Assembly (NCBI RefSeq): GCF_025263485.1
Contig: NZ_CP079863.1
Coordinates: 1,922,001 to 1,986,000 of the forward strand
From: Mycobacterium sp. SMC-2
GTDB taxonomy: Bacteria; Actinomycetota; Actinomycetes; Mycobacteriales; Mycobacteriaceae
Direction: 5' to 3'
Length of the DNA: 64,000 bases
Part shown: positions 63,685 through 64,000 of the stretch, in pieces
How the letters are laid out: the number at the start of each line of letters is the position of its first letter
Position numbering within the stretch: the stretch's first letter is position 1
Program-made: the position numbers and the translations under genes
Notes under the pieces: generated by a model
Told to the model about the DNA's origin: nothing
Seen by the model: the letters and a program-made list of their open reading frames with translations, nothing else
Databases searched by the model: none

Positions 63685-64000
63685 TGCTCGACGTCCAATG
63701 CGGTGAGGATGGTGGCGAATTTCGTCGTCGTTTCCGCGACTTCCTCATCGGGGTCGGATTCGGCGACAATACCGCCACCGGAGCGGGCGAGCGCGGTGCG
63801 GCGGTCCGCCGACAGCTGCGCACACCGGATGGACACCACCCAGCATCCGTCGCCCCGCGCGTCGCACCAGCCCACCGTCCCCGCGTAGAAGCCGCGGTCG
63901 CCGTCCATCTCGGCGATGAGCTCGAGCGCGGCCTTGGTCGGCACCCCGCCCACCGCCGGGGTGGGATGCAGCGCCAGGGCCAGATCGATTGCGGTGGTTG
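63681..64000 (-). CDS. entC: Isochorismate synthase, C-terminal part (gene continues beyond window)
   Basis: Only the last 105 or so residues are present. LALHPTPAVGGVPTKAAL and ELIAEMDGDRGFYAGTVGWCDARGDG are the chorismate-binding enzyme signature (HPTPAVGG, GFYAGxVG), followed by VVSIRCAQL. It converts chorismate to isochorismate, toward menaquinone or mycobactin salicylate; Rv3215 is the corresponding gene. Its stop overlaps the GNAT start. The start codon lies to the right of the window. Confidence 0.92.
   Translation of the reverse strand, partial: TTAIDLALALHPTPAVGGVPTKAALELIAEMDGDRGFYAGTVGWCDARGDGCWVVSIRCAQLSADRRTALARSGGGIVAESDPDEEVAETTTKFATILTALDVEQ

Overview
The window is chromosomal DNA from a Mycobacterium, probably a slow-growing non-tuberculous species. 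The evidence is high GC, GTG/TTG starts, four-base stop/start overlaps, and gene content found together only in mycobacteria: WhiB1, WhiB2, MtrA-MtrB-LpqB, FbiA-FbiB, MamA, a 13E12-type HNH protein and the 24-residue ribosomal protein bL37. Most of it is collinear, in reverse, with M. tuberculosis Rv3268 to Rv3215. That correspondence was made from memory of protein sequences, not a search. The species cannot be fixed from the sequence alone.

Layout. 1-1.8 kb: the first codons of an apparent IS110-type transposase at the left edge, then a 13E12/DUF222-HNH gene. 1.9-17.2 kb: envelope sugar and cofactor genes (TIGR03089 protein, LCP ligase, rmlD, wbbL, manB, a Nudix gene, mamA, fbiB-fbiA, whiB2, pmmA, SIS protein, manA), supplying dTDP-rhamnose and GDP-mannose for the arabinogalactan linker and mannosylated glycolipids, plus coenzyme F420. 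17.2-25 kb: FAD enzyme, amino-acid permease, alkane hydroxylase cassette alkB-rubA-rubB-tetR, sahH, tmk. 25-34 kb: mtrA-mtrB-lpqB, comF, hpf, secA1. 34-38.3 kb: an accessory block (HD-GYP/LuxR protein, class III nucleotide cyclase, ABCG-type exporter) at the position where M. tuberculosis has Rv3239c. 38.4-47.1 kb: MddA-like methyltransferase, RCK_C protein, a frameshifted Kef antiporter, Rv3235-type protein, tgs3, ppk2, and the ferredoxin reductase/desA3 desaturase pair. 47.2-53.4 kb: a second accessory block between desA3 and rsgA (AraC regulator, Baeyer-Villiger-type monooxygenase, hypothetical protein, thiolase/NmrA/short ORF operon with a divergent HxlR regulator). 53.5-64 kb: rsgA, aroA, SRAP, small secreted protein, SDR, sigH-rshA, bL37, TB7.3, pdtaS, whiB1, a lipid kinase, membrane protein, GNAT and the 3' part of entC.

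How the genes work together. The rml/wbb/man genes build cell-wall sugars. MtrAB-LpqB couples envelope state to division. AlkB with its rubredoxins, and DesA3 with its reductase, are two oxygen-dependent lipid oxidation systems, each with a candidate operator. SigH-RshA, WhiB1, WhiB2 and PdtaS are redox, iron-sulfur and stress regulators.

The most unusual observations are: one palindromic operator design repeated in front of both the reductase and desA3; a SigH-type promoter and a second upstream start that would give a longer SigH isoform; a one-base frameshift in the Kef antiporter; the second-messenger block replacing Rv3239c; a GC-rich dispersed element that has entered two coding regions, including pdtaS; a 17-bp direct repeat flanking a 79-bp palindromic segment beside rsgA; and a degenerate HHxxxDG motif in the Tgs3-like acyltransferase. 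No CRISPR array, tRNA, rRNA or prophage was seen.
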